Assembly: GCA_903919145.1 (NCBI GenBank)
Contig: CAIXGW010000289.1
Location: forward strand, 1 to 39,113
Reading direction: 5' to 3'
Length of the DNA stretch: 39,113 nt
Source of the DNA: an uncultured Myxococcales bacterium
GTDB taxonomy: Bacteria; Myxococcota_A; UBA9042
Shown here in pieces: positions 23,472 through 31,053 of this stretch. The position numbers were made by a program, and so were the translations under genes. The stretch's first letter is position 1, and every line of letters starts with the position of its first letter. Under the pieces are notes generated by a model that saw only the letters and a program-made list of their open reading frames with translations, ran no database searches and was not told the origin of the DNA.

Positions 23472-24407
23472 CTACTTCTTGGAGCCAAACAAGCGCTCCA
23501 GCAGACTTGGCTTTTTTTCCAGGCCGATCTTTTGGGACGGAGAGGCCGTGGTGACCGCAGGCACGCGCGTGCTGCTGGCGCGGCGCGCGTCCGAGCCTTT
23601 GGCCTCTGGCTTGGCTGCCGCCGTGATCACCGAAGGCCCGCGCCGCCGCTCCAAAAGCATCTTTTCGCGCTGCGCCTCGATGTGCCGCGGGTCCAGCTGC
23701 AGGCAAGCCTCCAGGTAGCGGGCGAGGTCGCGCACCTCGCCGTGCTGCTTGTGCCAAAGGGCCAGGTAGTAGTTGGCCTGCGCCGACCCGGCCACCTTGG
23801 CCCCAGCGGCGACGACGGTCTGCCACAGATCGCGCGGCTTGCCGAGGCGCTCAAATTCGGGGTTGGCCAAGTTGTTGTAGATGGCCCAGCCCAGGCCGGT
23901 CTGGGCCTCGCGCAGGTCGGCGCCTTCCAGCCCGCCGCAGGCCAAGCTCAGGGCGTCCTGCGCCACCACCCAGTCGCGCCGGACCAGGGCATTCTTGCCG
24001 CGCGCCAAGTAGATCCGCGCCGTCTCTGGGGTCACCACCGCCTGCATCCTGCCGCTGGGCGAGCTTGAGGCCGGCACCGTCGCGGTCAGAGCATTGAGCA
24101 ATTGCGCTTGCTTGACCGTCTCCAGACCGGCCAGATAGGTTTCTCTCTTGGCGGGGTCGCTGATCACCGAGTGGGCCAAAGTGATGGCCTGGAACGCGCG
24201 CGTGGCATCGGCGCGCAGCTGGGCATCGACAAGGAAGGCCGGCAGATCGGGGTGGACGACCTTGGCCAGGCGGAAATAGCTGTCGCGCACTTTGTCGGCA
24301 GGGGCGTCGCGGCCCAGCTGCAGAACGGCAAAGTGGTCCGCGCCGCGGTCTAGCGCGTCTAGGATGGCTGCCAGATTCGCCAAGGGATCAGAGGACATTG
24401 GGCTCAT
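23472..24407 (-). CDS. J-domain and TPR protein
   Basis: 311 residues from the ATG at 24407, with GGAG 4 nt upstream. An N-terminal J-like domain (about 20-95) carries the HPD motif at 52-54 (LAKVVHPDLPAFL), needed in the family to stimulate an Hsp70 ATPase. It is followed by an Ala-rich linker and a TPR-like helical region (about 130-245: ARIYLARGKNALVRRDWVVAQDALSLACGGLEG, and QANYYLALWHKQHGEVRDLARYLEACLQLDPRH). The tail is basic and low complexity, ending LLERLFGSKK. No Gly/Phe or zinc-finger region of canonical DnaJ is present. It is likely a cytoplasmic co-chaperone adaptor; the target is unknown. Confidence 0.85.
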   Translation of the reverse strand: MSPMSSDPLANLAAILDALDRGADHFAVLQLGRDAPADKVRDSYFRLAKVVHPDLPAFLVDAQLRADATRAFQAITLAHSVISDPAKRETYLAGLETVKQAQLLNALTATVPASSSPSGRMQAVVTPETARIYLARGKNALVRRDWVVAQDALSLACGGLEGADLREAQTGLGWAIYNNLANPEFERLGKPRDLWQTVVAAGAKVAGSAQANYYLALWHKQHGEVRDLARYLEACLQLDPRHIEAQREKMLLERRRGPSVITAAAKPEAKGSDARRASSTRVPAVTTASPSQKIGLEKKPSLLERLFGSKK

Positions 24408-24708
24408 GAGACTCCAGATGCGTTCCGGCAACAATCGTCAGGTTTTAGGGGCCTGAGCCGAGGCAAACCGTAGCACTACCCGATCCGCGGCCACCGGAGA
24501 GCAAGCTCAGCTTGACTCCCAAGTTGCACTGCGAAGATAGGGGATTGAATCGGCCGTTGCAACGCCTGCTTGCTGCCCTGCCGGCTTGGGCCCAAAAATC
24601 CGCCGCGGCCGCGGGTCCAGCAGCAGGGCGGCCGCCGGTCGAGCCCAGGTCGGCGTCCGGGTTGACGCAGCGGGTCAGCGCCGCCGATCATCGCCGCGAG
24701 GTCAGCCC
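24408..24708. other. Divergent intergenic region between J-domain gene and purM
   Basis: This 301-bp gap holds no supported gene. A 13-bp dyad CAAGCTCAGCTTG (24502-24514) overlaps a possible plus-strand -35 TTGACT (24512-24517), whose -10 would be a poor AGATAG/GATAGG. A second weak pair is TTGACG (24662-24667) with GATCAT (24686-24691), 18 nt apart. Either could serve purM, but both are weak. Confidence 0.35.
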
Positions 24709-25815
24709 ATGTCGCCCACAGCCCCCCCACCCAGCACAGCGCCTGCGGCAGCCCCTGCTGGGGCCGCCGCAGCCACGGCTCCGGCGCTTGCCCCGTTGAC
24801 CTATCGCGAAGCTGGCGTCGATCGCGGCGCAGCGGCCCAGTGCAAGGCGTTGCTGCCAGGGCTGGCGGCCCTGACCTCGCGACGCGGCGTGCTGGGTGGA
24901 ATCGGCGGATTTGCCGGGCTGTTTGAGCTGCCGCCGGGGCTGCGCCGCCCGGTGCTGGTCACCGGCAGCGATGGCGTGGGCACCAAGCTGCGCCTGGCCA
25001 TCGACAGTGGCCGCCACAGCACCGTCGGGATCGACCTGGTAGCCATGTGCGTCAACGACGTGCTGTGCAGCGGAGCTGAGCCACTTTTTTTTCTTGATTA
25101 TTTTGCCACTGGCCACCTGGATCCGCCGGTCGTGCAGGCGGTCCTGGCCGGAGTAGCCGAAGGGTGCCGCCGCGCTGGCTGCGCGCTGCTGGGCGGCGAG
25201 ATGGCCGAGTTGCCTGGATTTTTTCAGCGCGGCGACTATGACCTTGGCGGTTTTGCCCTGGGCGCCGTCGAAGCCGACGCGATCGTCGACGGCAGCGGCG
25301 TCCGCCCGGGCCAGGTGATCCTCGGCTTGGCCAGCAGCGGCCTGCATTCCAATGGCTTCGCCCTGGCTCGCGCGGCATTGCTAGACAGGGCCGCGCTGCC
25401 GCTGTTCGGCCCCAGCATTGGCGGACTGCACGCTGATCTGGCAGACGAATTGCTGGAGCCCACCCTCCTGTACACCCAGGCAGTGCGGGCTCTGCGCGCC
25501 GCCGTGTCCGTCAAGGCGCTAGCCCACATCACTGGCGGCGGGCTGGCCGGCAACCTGGTGCGGGTCCTGCCAGAGCACTGTCTCGCCACGCTGCACCGCG
25601 GCAGCTGGCCAGAGCCGCCGCTGCTGGGCGCGATTGCCGACGCGGGCGTGAGCCAGGACGAGGTCGCCGCCACCTTCAACCTGGGCATCGGAATGGCGGT
25701 GGTGCTGGAGTCAGACCAGCTGGCGACTGCCCAGCATGCCTTGGATCTTGCTGGATTTTCTTATCACCTGGTTGGCGACATCCAGGCGGGTCCGCGCGGC
25801 TGCCGCTGGGGCTAA
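24709..25815 (+). CDS. purM: Phosphoribosylformylglycinamidine cyclo-ligase PurM
   Basis: 368 residues. The ATG at 24709 has GAGG 7 nt upstream. A Pro/Ala-rich extension of about 28 residues precedes the normal start region LTYREAGVD, so the protein is longer than the usual 345. Family blocks: GGFAGLF, GSDGVGTKLRLAID, GIDLVAMCVNDVLCSGAEPLFFLDYFATG, GCALLGGEMAELPGFF, ASSGLHSNGFALAR and HITGGGLAGNLVRVLP. PurM closes the imidazole ring with ATP to make 5-aminoimidazole ribonucleotide in purine synthesis. A run of eight T residues at 25085-25092 lies in the codons for PLFFLDY. The next gene starts 166 nt downstream. Confidence 0.96.
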   Translation: MSPTAPPPSTAPAAAPAGAAAATAPALAPLTYREAGVDRGAAAQCKALLPGLAALTSRRGVLGGIGGFAGLFELPPGLRRPVLVTGSDGVGTKLRLAIDSGRHSTVGIDLVAMCVNDVLCSGAEPLFFLDYFATGHLDPPVVQAVLAGVAEGCRRAGCALLGGEMAELPGFFQRGDYDLGGFALGAVEADAIVDGSGVRPGQVILGLASSGLHSNGFALARAALLDRAALPLFGPSIGGLHADLADELLEPTLLYTQAVRALRAAVSVKALAHITGGGLAGNLVRVLPEHCLATLHRGSWPEPPLLGAIADAGVSQDEVAATFNLGIGMAVVLESDQLATAQHALDLAGFSYHLVGDIQAGPRGCRWG

Positions 25816-25981
25816 GAATTTGGCCGGGGTATCGCGCATCGGGCCCCACTGCGCTACCCTTGGCCCTTGTGGCGGTGCGGGCCGGACCAGCCGTTCCAGA
25901 ACCACGCAACTTCGACGCCTCCCCCTTGGCCCAGGCGGCAAGCCCCCCTCTCAGTCCGGCAGCGGCCCGTTTTCACTACCC

Positions 25982-27478
25982 ATGAGCAGCGTCTCCTCCC
26001 ATTACAGCATTGCCGTGGTCGGGATGGATCTGGCCGGTCTTGCCTACGGTGCCATGTGCGCCAAGCGCGGCTACCGCGTTTTGGTGATTGGCCAAGGCCA
26101 GAGCGGCGCGCTGTACGAGCACGGCGGCTACACCCTGGCCCGGCGCATGGAGATGCAGTTTGGGCTGGGCAGTCTGGCGGCGCGGCGGGTGTTTGACGAG
26201 CTGTCTCGCGGTCAAGAGATGCGCAACCTGCCGCGGCCCCTAGAGCCAAGTTTTCAGGTGGTTCTGCCCAAGGCGCGGATCTCCGTGACCACCCAGCCCA
26301 AGCTGCAAGAGCGCGAGCTGCGCCGCGAGTTTCCGGGGATGGATCGCGAAATCAGCGAGTTCTTCCGCAAGGTCCGCGAAGTGGACAGCCAGGTCGATGA
26401 GGTGCTCAAGGTCCGGCCGGTGCTGCCGCCGTCGGGCTTTCTGGAGACACTGCGCTTTCGCAGCCAGGTCAAGAAGTACCCGATTCTGGATGACGAATGG
26501 GCCGTGGACGACCCTCTGCAGCGCTTTCCCCATGGCCACCCGCTGCGGGCTTTTTTCAACGCGCCGGTGCGTTTTGTCAGCGGTATGGTGCCAGCGCGGC
26601 CTTATCCCGCTGGTTTTGTGCGGGCGGTGGCCGAGCTGTGGAAGGGCACCTATGTGTTTGAGCGCGGGCCGGACGCTCTTCGCGAGATGTTCCTCAGCGC
26701 GATTGCCAACAGCGGCGACGTGCGGCCGCGGGCCCAGGTGGCCCAGATCGGCGTGCACCGCGGCAAGGCCACCCACCTGACCATGCGCGACCGCCGCGAG
26801 ACCATTGGCTGCGATCTGGTGGTGTGCAACACCGACCCCAAGCGCTTTGGCGCGTTGATCGCTCAAGAGCAGCAAAACGAGGAGTACCACCACGTTCTGC
26901 ACATGTTGCAGCCGATCTGCCACACCTTTACCGGCAATTTTGTGGTCCGGGCGCGGGCCATCCCAGAGGCCATGGGGCGTCACGTTTTTGCCGTGGCTGA
27001 CCTCAGTCAGTCCCTGGAAGAAGACAACTTGGTGCACATCGCCCGCGATCCGGACGTGGGGCTGGTCGGCGAAGATCGCGAGGTACGGCTGATCTCCGCG
27101 GCCATGCGGGTGCCGATCAGCGCGGCTTCTGGCGGACCGGCGGCCGCGCGCGAGCTGCTGGACCGGCTGCAGCGCCGCGTGGAAGACGTGGTGCCCTTTC
27201 TGTCTGAGCATCTGCTGTACCGCCATACCCCTTGGATTCGCGACGGCATCGACGGCCAGCCAGAAGACATCGATCCCGGCGAGCTGCAGCCTGCCTATGG
27301 CGAAGCCGTGCCCCACACCCTGGGGACGAGCCCGCTGGCGACCCTGACGGCGTACAAGAACATCCTGATGGGCGGCGACGCCTCCTTTTGCGGCCTGGGC
27401 AGCGACGCCCCCTACCAAGCCGCCTGGAACCTTCTGACCCACACCCTGGACAAAGTGCCTGAGAAGTCAGGATTCTGA
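25982..27478 (+). CDS. FAD-dependent oxidoreductase, phytoene-desaturase-like
   Basis: 498 residues from the ATG at 25982; the frame is open further upstream but without homology-like sequence, and no strong ribosome site is seen. The N-terminal dinucleotide-binding motif is atypical: IAVVGMDLAGLAYGAMCAKRGYRVLVIG, where position 16 is Asp in place of the second Gly of GxGxxG. Later blocks fit the CrtI/NAD(P)/FAD amine-oxidase superfamily: GPDALREMFLSAIANSGDVRP (FAD region), IGCDLVVCNTDPKRF, and a C-terminal FAD-binding end ILMGGDASFCGLGSDAPYQAAWNLL. The substrate is unknown. It lies between purM and a TolC-like gene on the same strand. Confidence 0.82.
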   Translation: MSSVSSHYSIAVVGMDLAGLAYGAMCAKRGYRVLVIGQGQSGALYEHGGYTLARRMEMQFGLGSLAARRVFDELSRGQEMRNLPRPLEPSFQVVLPKARISVTTQPKLQERELRREFPGMDREISEFFRKVREVDSQVDEVLKVRPVLPPSGFLETLRFRSQVKKYPILDDEWAVDDPLQRFPHGHPLRAFFNAPVRFVSGMVPARPYPAGFVRAVAELWKGTYVFERGPDALREMFLSAIANSGDVRPRAQVAQIGVHRGKATHLTMRDRRETIGCDLVVCNTDPKRFGALIAQEQQNEEYHHVLHMLQPICHTFTGNFVVRARAIPEAMGRHVFAVADLSQSLEEDNLVHIARDPDVGLVGEDREVRLISAAMRVPISAASGGPAAARELLDRLQRRVEDVVPFLSEHLLYRHTPWIRDGIDGQPEDIDPGELQPAYGEAVPHTLGTSPLATLTAYKNILMGGDASFCGLGSDAPYQAAWNLLTHTLDKVPEKSGF

Positions 27479-27591
27479 CCGCACTGCAGGCGGTGGCCCA
27501 TCGCCTCCGCAGCAGGACAGCTGGCGCCACCGCGCTGCTACGACGGCAGCGGCCCCACAGCAGGGACATCTCTAGCAGAGGCAAGCAATTC

Positions 27592-29058
27592 ATGAGTGTA
27601 TGGAGCTCATTGCGGCGCGCGAGCCAAGGCAGTCCAGCAAGCCGGGACCGCCGCTCTTGGCTACCCGCCTGGATCGCCCTGTGGCTGATGGCGGCGCTGC
27701 CAGCCCAGCCCGCTGGCGCCGAGCCCAAGCCGCTGCGCTGCACTCTTCAGCAGTGTTACGCCACGGCCCTGCAGCGATCGCCGCTGATGGCAGCTGCCCG
27801 GCTGAGCGTCGACCAATACGACTCCAAGCTGCGCGAAGCCCAGACGGCCTGGTACCCCAAGCTGGACATCAGCAATTTCTCCACGGCCCTGCCGGCCCTC
27901 AAGCCCGGACGCGACGGCTCAGACACCTTCTCTGACTACGACTTCCTGAACGTGGGCCCGCTGATGGTCAGCAGCATCAGCATGGTGCAGCCCCTGTATA
28001 CCTTTGGAAAGATTAGCGCTCTCAAGAGGTTGGCTCACCAGGGCGTCGATATCGCCCACACCACCGTTCGCGTGGCCGAAGACGAGATGCGCTACCAATT
28101 GTCGCGCGCCTGGTGGGGCCTGGTGCTGGTAGAAAGCCTGCGCGACCTGACGACCGACGGACTCAAGCTCTTGAAAGAACAGCGCGAGCGCCTGGAGACT
28201 GCGCGCGACGAAGGCGACAGCAACTTCAACCAAGCGGATCTGCTCAAGCTCAACGTCTACGCAGCAGAAATCGAAGAAAAGGTTAAACAATTTGACCGCA
28301 ACCGCGCCCAAGCGGAAGACGGCATGCGCTTGGCCATGGACTATGGGTCCGACGTGCCTGTCGAAGCAGCGGGCGAGCTGACGGCCGTGGCAGTGCCAGA
28401 GTTGCCATCGGCCGCCTATGAGGCCCTGGCCCTGGCCAACGCGCCCAGGCTGCTGGCCCAGCGAAATGGCATCCAAGCTCGCTTGATTCAAGTGGATCTG
28501 GCCAGGAATCAGCTGTGGCCAGAGCTGGTGTTTGTCGCCCGGCTGGCCTACACCTATGCGCCGACCCGCGACGCGACCACCGACTCGCTGGCCACCAACC
28601 CGACCAACAGCGCCACCAGTGGCGTGGGCGTGGCAGTGCGCTGGTCTTTGGACCTGTTTCGCCAGCTGGAGAAGATCGATCAGGCCAAGCTGGACGCGCG
28701 CCAAGCCGTGCTGCAGACCCAGGGCGAGGCGATGAAGCTGCGCAACGACGTCCGCCAGATGTACCGCGAGATGGTCGACGCGAGGGCCCTTATCGACATC
28801 CAAGAGCGAGCCCTAAAGGCGGCGCGCGGCTGGCTGCTGGCAGAGAACCAGGCCTACGAAGACGGGTTTCAGGAGTTTCCAGAGGTGCTGAGAGCCACCG
28901 AGACCTACTACCGCAAGCGCATGGCCCACGCCGAAGCCGTCTACACCTACAACCTTGCGGTGGCAGCGCTTTCGCGGGCGGTGGGGATGGACCTGACCTC
29001 TTTGGAGGCCTCGCGGCGGCTGGTAGGCGCCGCCGGCACGGGCGCGGTCAAACCCTAA
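27592..29058 (+). CDS. TolC-like outer membrane efflux protein
   Basis: 488 residues from the ATG at 27592 (AGAGG 10 nt upstream). A signal peptide with a basic n-region ends near AGA at 43. Two homologous halves of the outer-membrane factor fold follow, with conserved blocks such as CTLQQCYATALQRSPLMAAAR, EAQTAWYPKLDISNFS, AEDEMRYQLSRAWWGLVL, ALALANAPRLLAQRN and AVRWSLDLFRQLEKIDQAKL. These trimeric channels pair with inner-membrane transporters and periplasmic adaptors. No adaptor or pump gene is adjacent; instead an MlaC-like gene follows 98 nt downstream. Predicted location: outer membrane with a periplasmic helical barrel. Confidence 0.88.
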   Translation: MSVWSSLRRASQGSPASRDRRSWLPAWIALWLMAALPAQPAGAEPKPLRCTLQQCYATALQRSPLMAAARLSVDQYDSKLREAQTAWYPKLDISNFSTALPALKPGRDGSDTFSDYDFLNVGPLMVSSISMVQPLYTFGKISALKRLAHQGVDIAHTTVRVAEDEMRYQLSRAWWGLVLVESLRDLTTDGLKLLKEQRERLETARDEGDSNFNQADLLKLNVYAAEIEEKVKQFDRNRAQAEDGMRLAMDYGSDVPVEAAGELTAVAVPELPSAAYEALALANAPRLLAQRNGIQARLIQVDLARNQLWPELVFVARLAYTYAPTRDATTDSLATNPTNSATSGVGVAVRWSLDLFRQLEKIDQAKLDARQAVLQTQGEAMKLRNDVRQMYREMVDARALIDIQERALKAARGWLLAENQAYEDGFQEFPEVLRATETYYRKRMAHAEAVYTYNLAVAALSRAVGMDLTSLEASRRLVGAAGTGAVKP

Positions 29059-29156
29059 GGGGCCCAGGGCCAGCGGGGCATGGGCCGCACGTGAATGGTG
29101 CCCGTGGGCCCGGCGTTCACGGATAGCGGCCGCGTATCGCGCCGCCGGGAGCACAG

Positions 29157-29912
29157 ATGGGCGACAGCGAGCGGACACGGGGAGCCAAGATGGGCCAGCG
29201 GACGGCAGTCGGCCCAAGGGGCCACAGAGGGCTGGCGATAGCGATCGCCTTGCTGGCGCTGCTGTCTGCGGCTCCGGCGCTGGCGGCCAAGAAGGCCCAG
29301 GGCAAGGCTGCCACCGCAGCGACCCCAGCTGCGCCCAGCGCGGCACCGGGGGGATCTTCGTGGAAGCTTGCTCCTTGCAACGCCAATTCGGCCGCTGACC
29401 CGCAAAAGCACGTAGCCGCGATGTCTGACCGCCTCAACGCCATGGCCAAAGCGGCTGCCAACCCGGCGGCCTTGCATGCGGCGATTGGCGCAGAGCTGCA
29501 GGCCACCGTGGACTGGGGCGAAATGGCCCGCCTGACTTTGCCGACCCAGTGGGAGACCCTGCAGGCTGCACAACGCAGTGAATTCATCCCTCTTCTCAGC
29601 AAGATGGTCATCAACACCTACGTCAAGCGCTTTCAGGCCGGCACCGAGGTGGCTGTCCAGTACAAGGGCGTCAAGGCGCTGGGCGATGGCCGGACCCAGG
29701 TCACTACCGCGGTGACCGTCAAAAAAACCAGTGCCGACGTGGCTTATCTGCTGCGCAAGACCGAGGGTTGCTGGCGGGTCACCGATATCGTGGTCGACGA
29801 AGCCAGCCAGGTGCAGTCGTATCGCCAGAACTTTGCTAAGATCCTGACCAAGGAAGGTTGGACGGGCCTTATCGCCCGCATGACCAAGGCCGCCAACAAG
29901 AAGGTGTCCTAG
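29157..29912 (+). CDS. MlaC/Ttg2D-family periplasmic lipid-binding protein
   Basis: 251 residues. ATG codons at 29157 and 29190 both have GGGAG-type ribosome sites; I used the first. A signal peptide (GLAIAIALLALLSAAPALAA) is followed by a Pro/Ala-rich linker. The folded part matches MlaC: ATVDWGEMARLTLPTQWETLQAAQRSEFIPLLSKMVINTYVKRFQ, and later RKTEGCWRVTDIVVDEASQVQSYRQNFAKIL. MlaC carries phospholipids between the outer and inner membranes. No MlaA, B, D, E or F is next to it. A GC-rich hairpin follows the stop codon immediately. Confidence 0.88.
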   Translation: MGDSERTRGAKMGQRTAVGPRGHRGLAIAIALLALLSAAPALAAKKAQGKAATAATPAAPSAAPGGSSWKLAPCNANSAADPQKHVAAMSDRLNAMAKAAANPAALHAAIGAELQATVDWGEMARLTLPTQWETLQAAQRSEFIPLLSKMVINTYVKRFQAGTEVAVQYKGVKALGDGRTQVTTAVTVKKTSADVAYLLRKTEGCWRVTDIVVDEASQVQSYRQNFAKILTKEGWTGLIARMTKAANKKVS

Positions 29913-29949
29913 CGCTTTGGACCCGACTTCGCCACCGGGTTCCGGAGCG
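29913..29949 (+). terminator. Hairpin immediately after the MlaC-like gene
   Basis: Arms CGCTTTGGACCCG (29913-29925) and CGGGTTCCGGAGCG (29936-29949) form a 13-bp stem with two G-U pairs and one bulge, and a 10-nt loop. It starts the base after the TAG. There is no U-tract behind it, so it may stabilise the 3' end or work with Rho. Downstream, 29966-29985 is strikingly A-rich for this genome and could be part of the promoter for the next gene. Confidence 0.45.
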
Positions 29950-30087
29950 GCAGGCTGTAAGGTTCGGATAAAAAACAAAGAGATGACCCACTGACCCTGT
30001 CAAGGACAGCCGCGCGCCGAGCCGGAACTACCTTGGGGGATGGGGCACCAGATCAGCAGCCACCGGGCGCGTTCGCCAAGGAATCTC

Positions 30088-31050
30088 ATGCAGTCTGCCC
30101 TTGGATTCAAACGACCTGTCTACCGAGACCTGTGGCCGTCCGACCGCTTTCGCCGCGCCCAGCTCTGCGGCCTGCTGGGCCTGGCGTGGCTGATGCTTTG
30201 CGGCATGGGACCGTATCGGCCCGCCGGCCTGGGCTCCGCCTCGCTGGGCATGGCCGACGCGGTGATGGCTTCTGGGGTTGGCGGCGCTGCCCTGTACGCC
30301 AATCCGGCGGCAATGAGCCAGGTTCAACATGGCGTGATTGAAGGCGGTTTTGCGCGGTCGGGCCATGCAGGCTCGGGAACGCCCTACGCCACCTTTGTCG
30401 ACTCGACCTCTGCTTGGGGCCTGGCGGCCGGCGTGGGCTATGCCGGCGAGCTTGGCTGGAGCGTCGACTCGCCCAAGCGGTCGGGGCAGGACGTGCGGAT
30501 GGCGCTGTCGGCCGGTGGGCAGAGCGACAGTGGCCGTCTGCTGCTGGGCGGCTCAGCGCGCTACCTGAGTGTCCAGCGCGAAGGCGGACCGCTGGTAGAA
30601 GGCTGGACCGGCGATTTTGGCGTACTGGTGGGCATGCAGGCGCTGCGCTTGGGCGCGGTGGTGCACAACGCTTTGGCGCTGAACCCGAGCGAGGCCCCGC
30701 GGCGGGTTGGCGTCGGCGCGGCGCTGGTCTCTACCCAGTTGGTGGCCGAGGTGGGCGGATCGTGGGGCGTTGGCAACCGCGACCCCGTTGTGGCCGGCGA
30801 CGGCACCGGCCAGAGCTACCGCGCAGGGCTTGCCTACATGGTGGGCGCCGAAGGCCTGCAGATCCGCGCTGGCTACCAATTTGATCAGATCGTCAGTGGC
30901 GACCCGACCCGCCACTGGGTCTGCGCCGGCCTTTCGTGGCGCACCCCGACGCTGGCCTTTGACCTGGGCGGCGGTCTGGACACTGGCAACAACAACGACC
31001 TGATGGTCTCTGCCAGCGTCACGTTGCTGGTGCCCGCCCATGTCGAGTAG
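30088..31050 (+). CDS. Outer-membrane beta-barrel protein, PorV/UPF0164-like
   Basis: 320 residues from the ATG at 30088 (AAGGA 5 nt upstream). A long, basic n-region leads to the signal core LCGLLGLAWLMLCG. The mature start GLGSASLGMADAVMASGVGGAALYANPAAMS is the signature of PorV and UPF0164-type barrels, where a small-residue segment plugs the pore. The rest is alternating beta strands (GDFGVLVGMQALRLGAVVHNAL, LQIRAGYQFDQIVSG, LAFDLGGGLDTGNNNDLMVSASVTLL). Relatives are outer-membrane proteins for secretion or uptake. Its stop lies only 3 nt before the oligosaccharyltransferase start, so these two likely form an operon. Confidence 0.83.
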   Translation: MQSALGFKRPVYRDLWPSDRFRRAQLCGLLGLAWLMLCGMGPYRPAGLGSASLGMADAVMASGVGGAALYANPAAMSQVQHGVIEGGFARSGHAGSGTPYATFVDSTSAWGLAAGVGYAGELGWSVDSPKRSGQDVRMALSAGGQSDSGRLLLGGSARYLSVQREGGPLVEGWTGDFGVLVGMQALRLGAVVHNALALNPSEAPRRVGVGAALVSTQLVAEVGGSWGVGNRDPVVAGDGTGQSYRAGLAYMVGAEGLQIRAGYQFDQIVSGDPTRHWVCAGLSWRTPTLAFDLGGGLDTGNNNDLMVSASVTLLVPAHVE

Positions 31051-31053
31051 CTC

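Noticed and set aside
25085..25092. Run of eight T residues in purM as a frameshift site
   Set aside because: The reading frame is uninterrupted and the encoded PLFFLDY is conserved in PurM, so no shift is needed.
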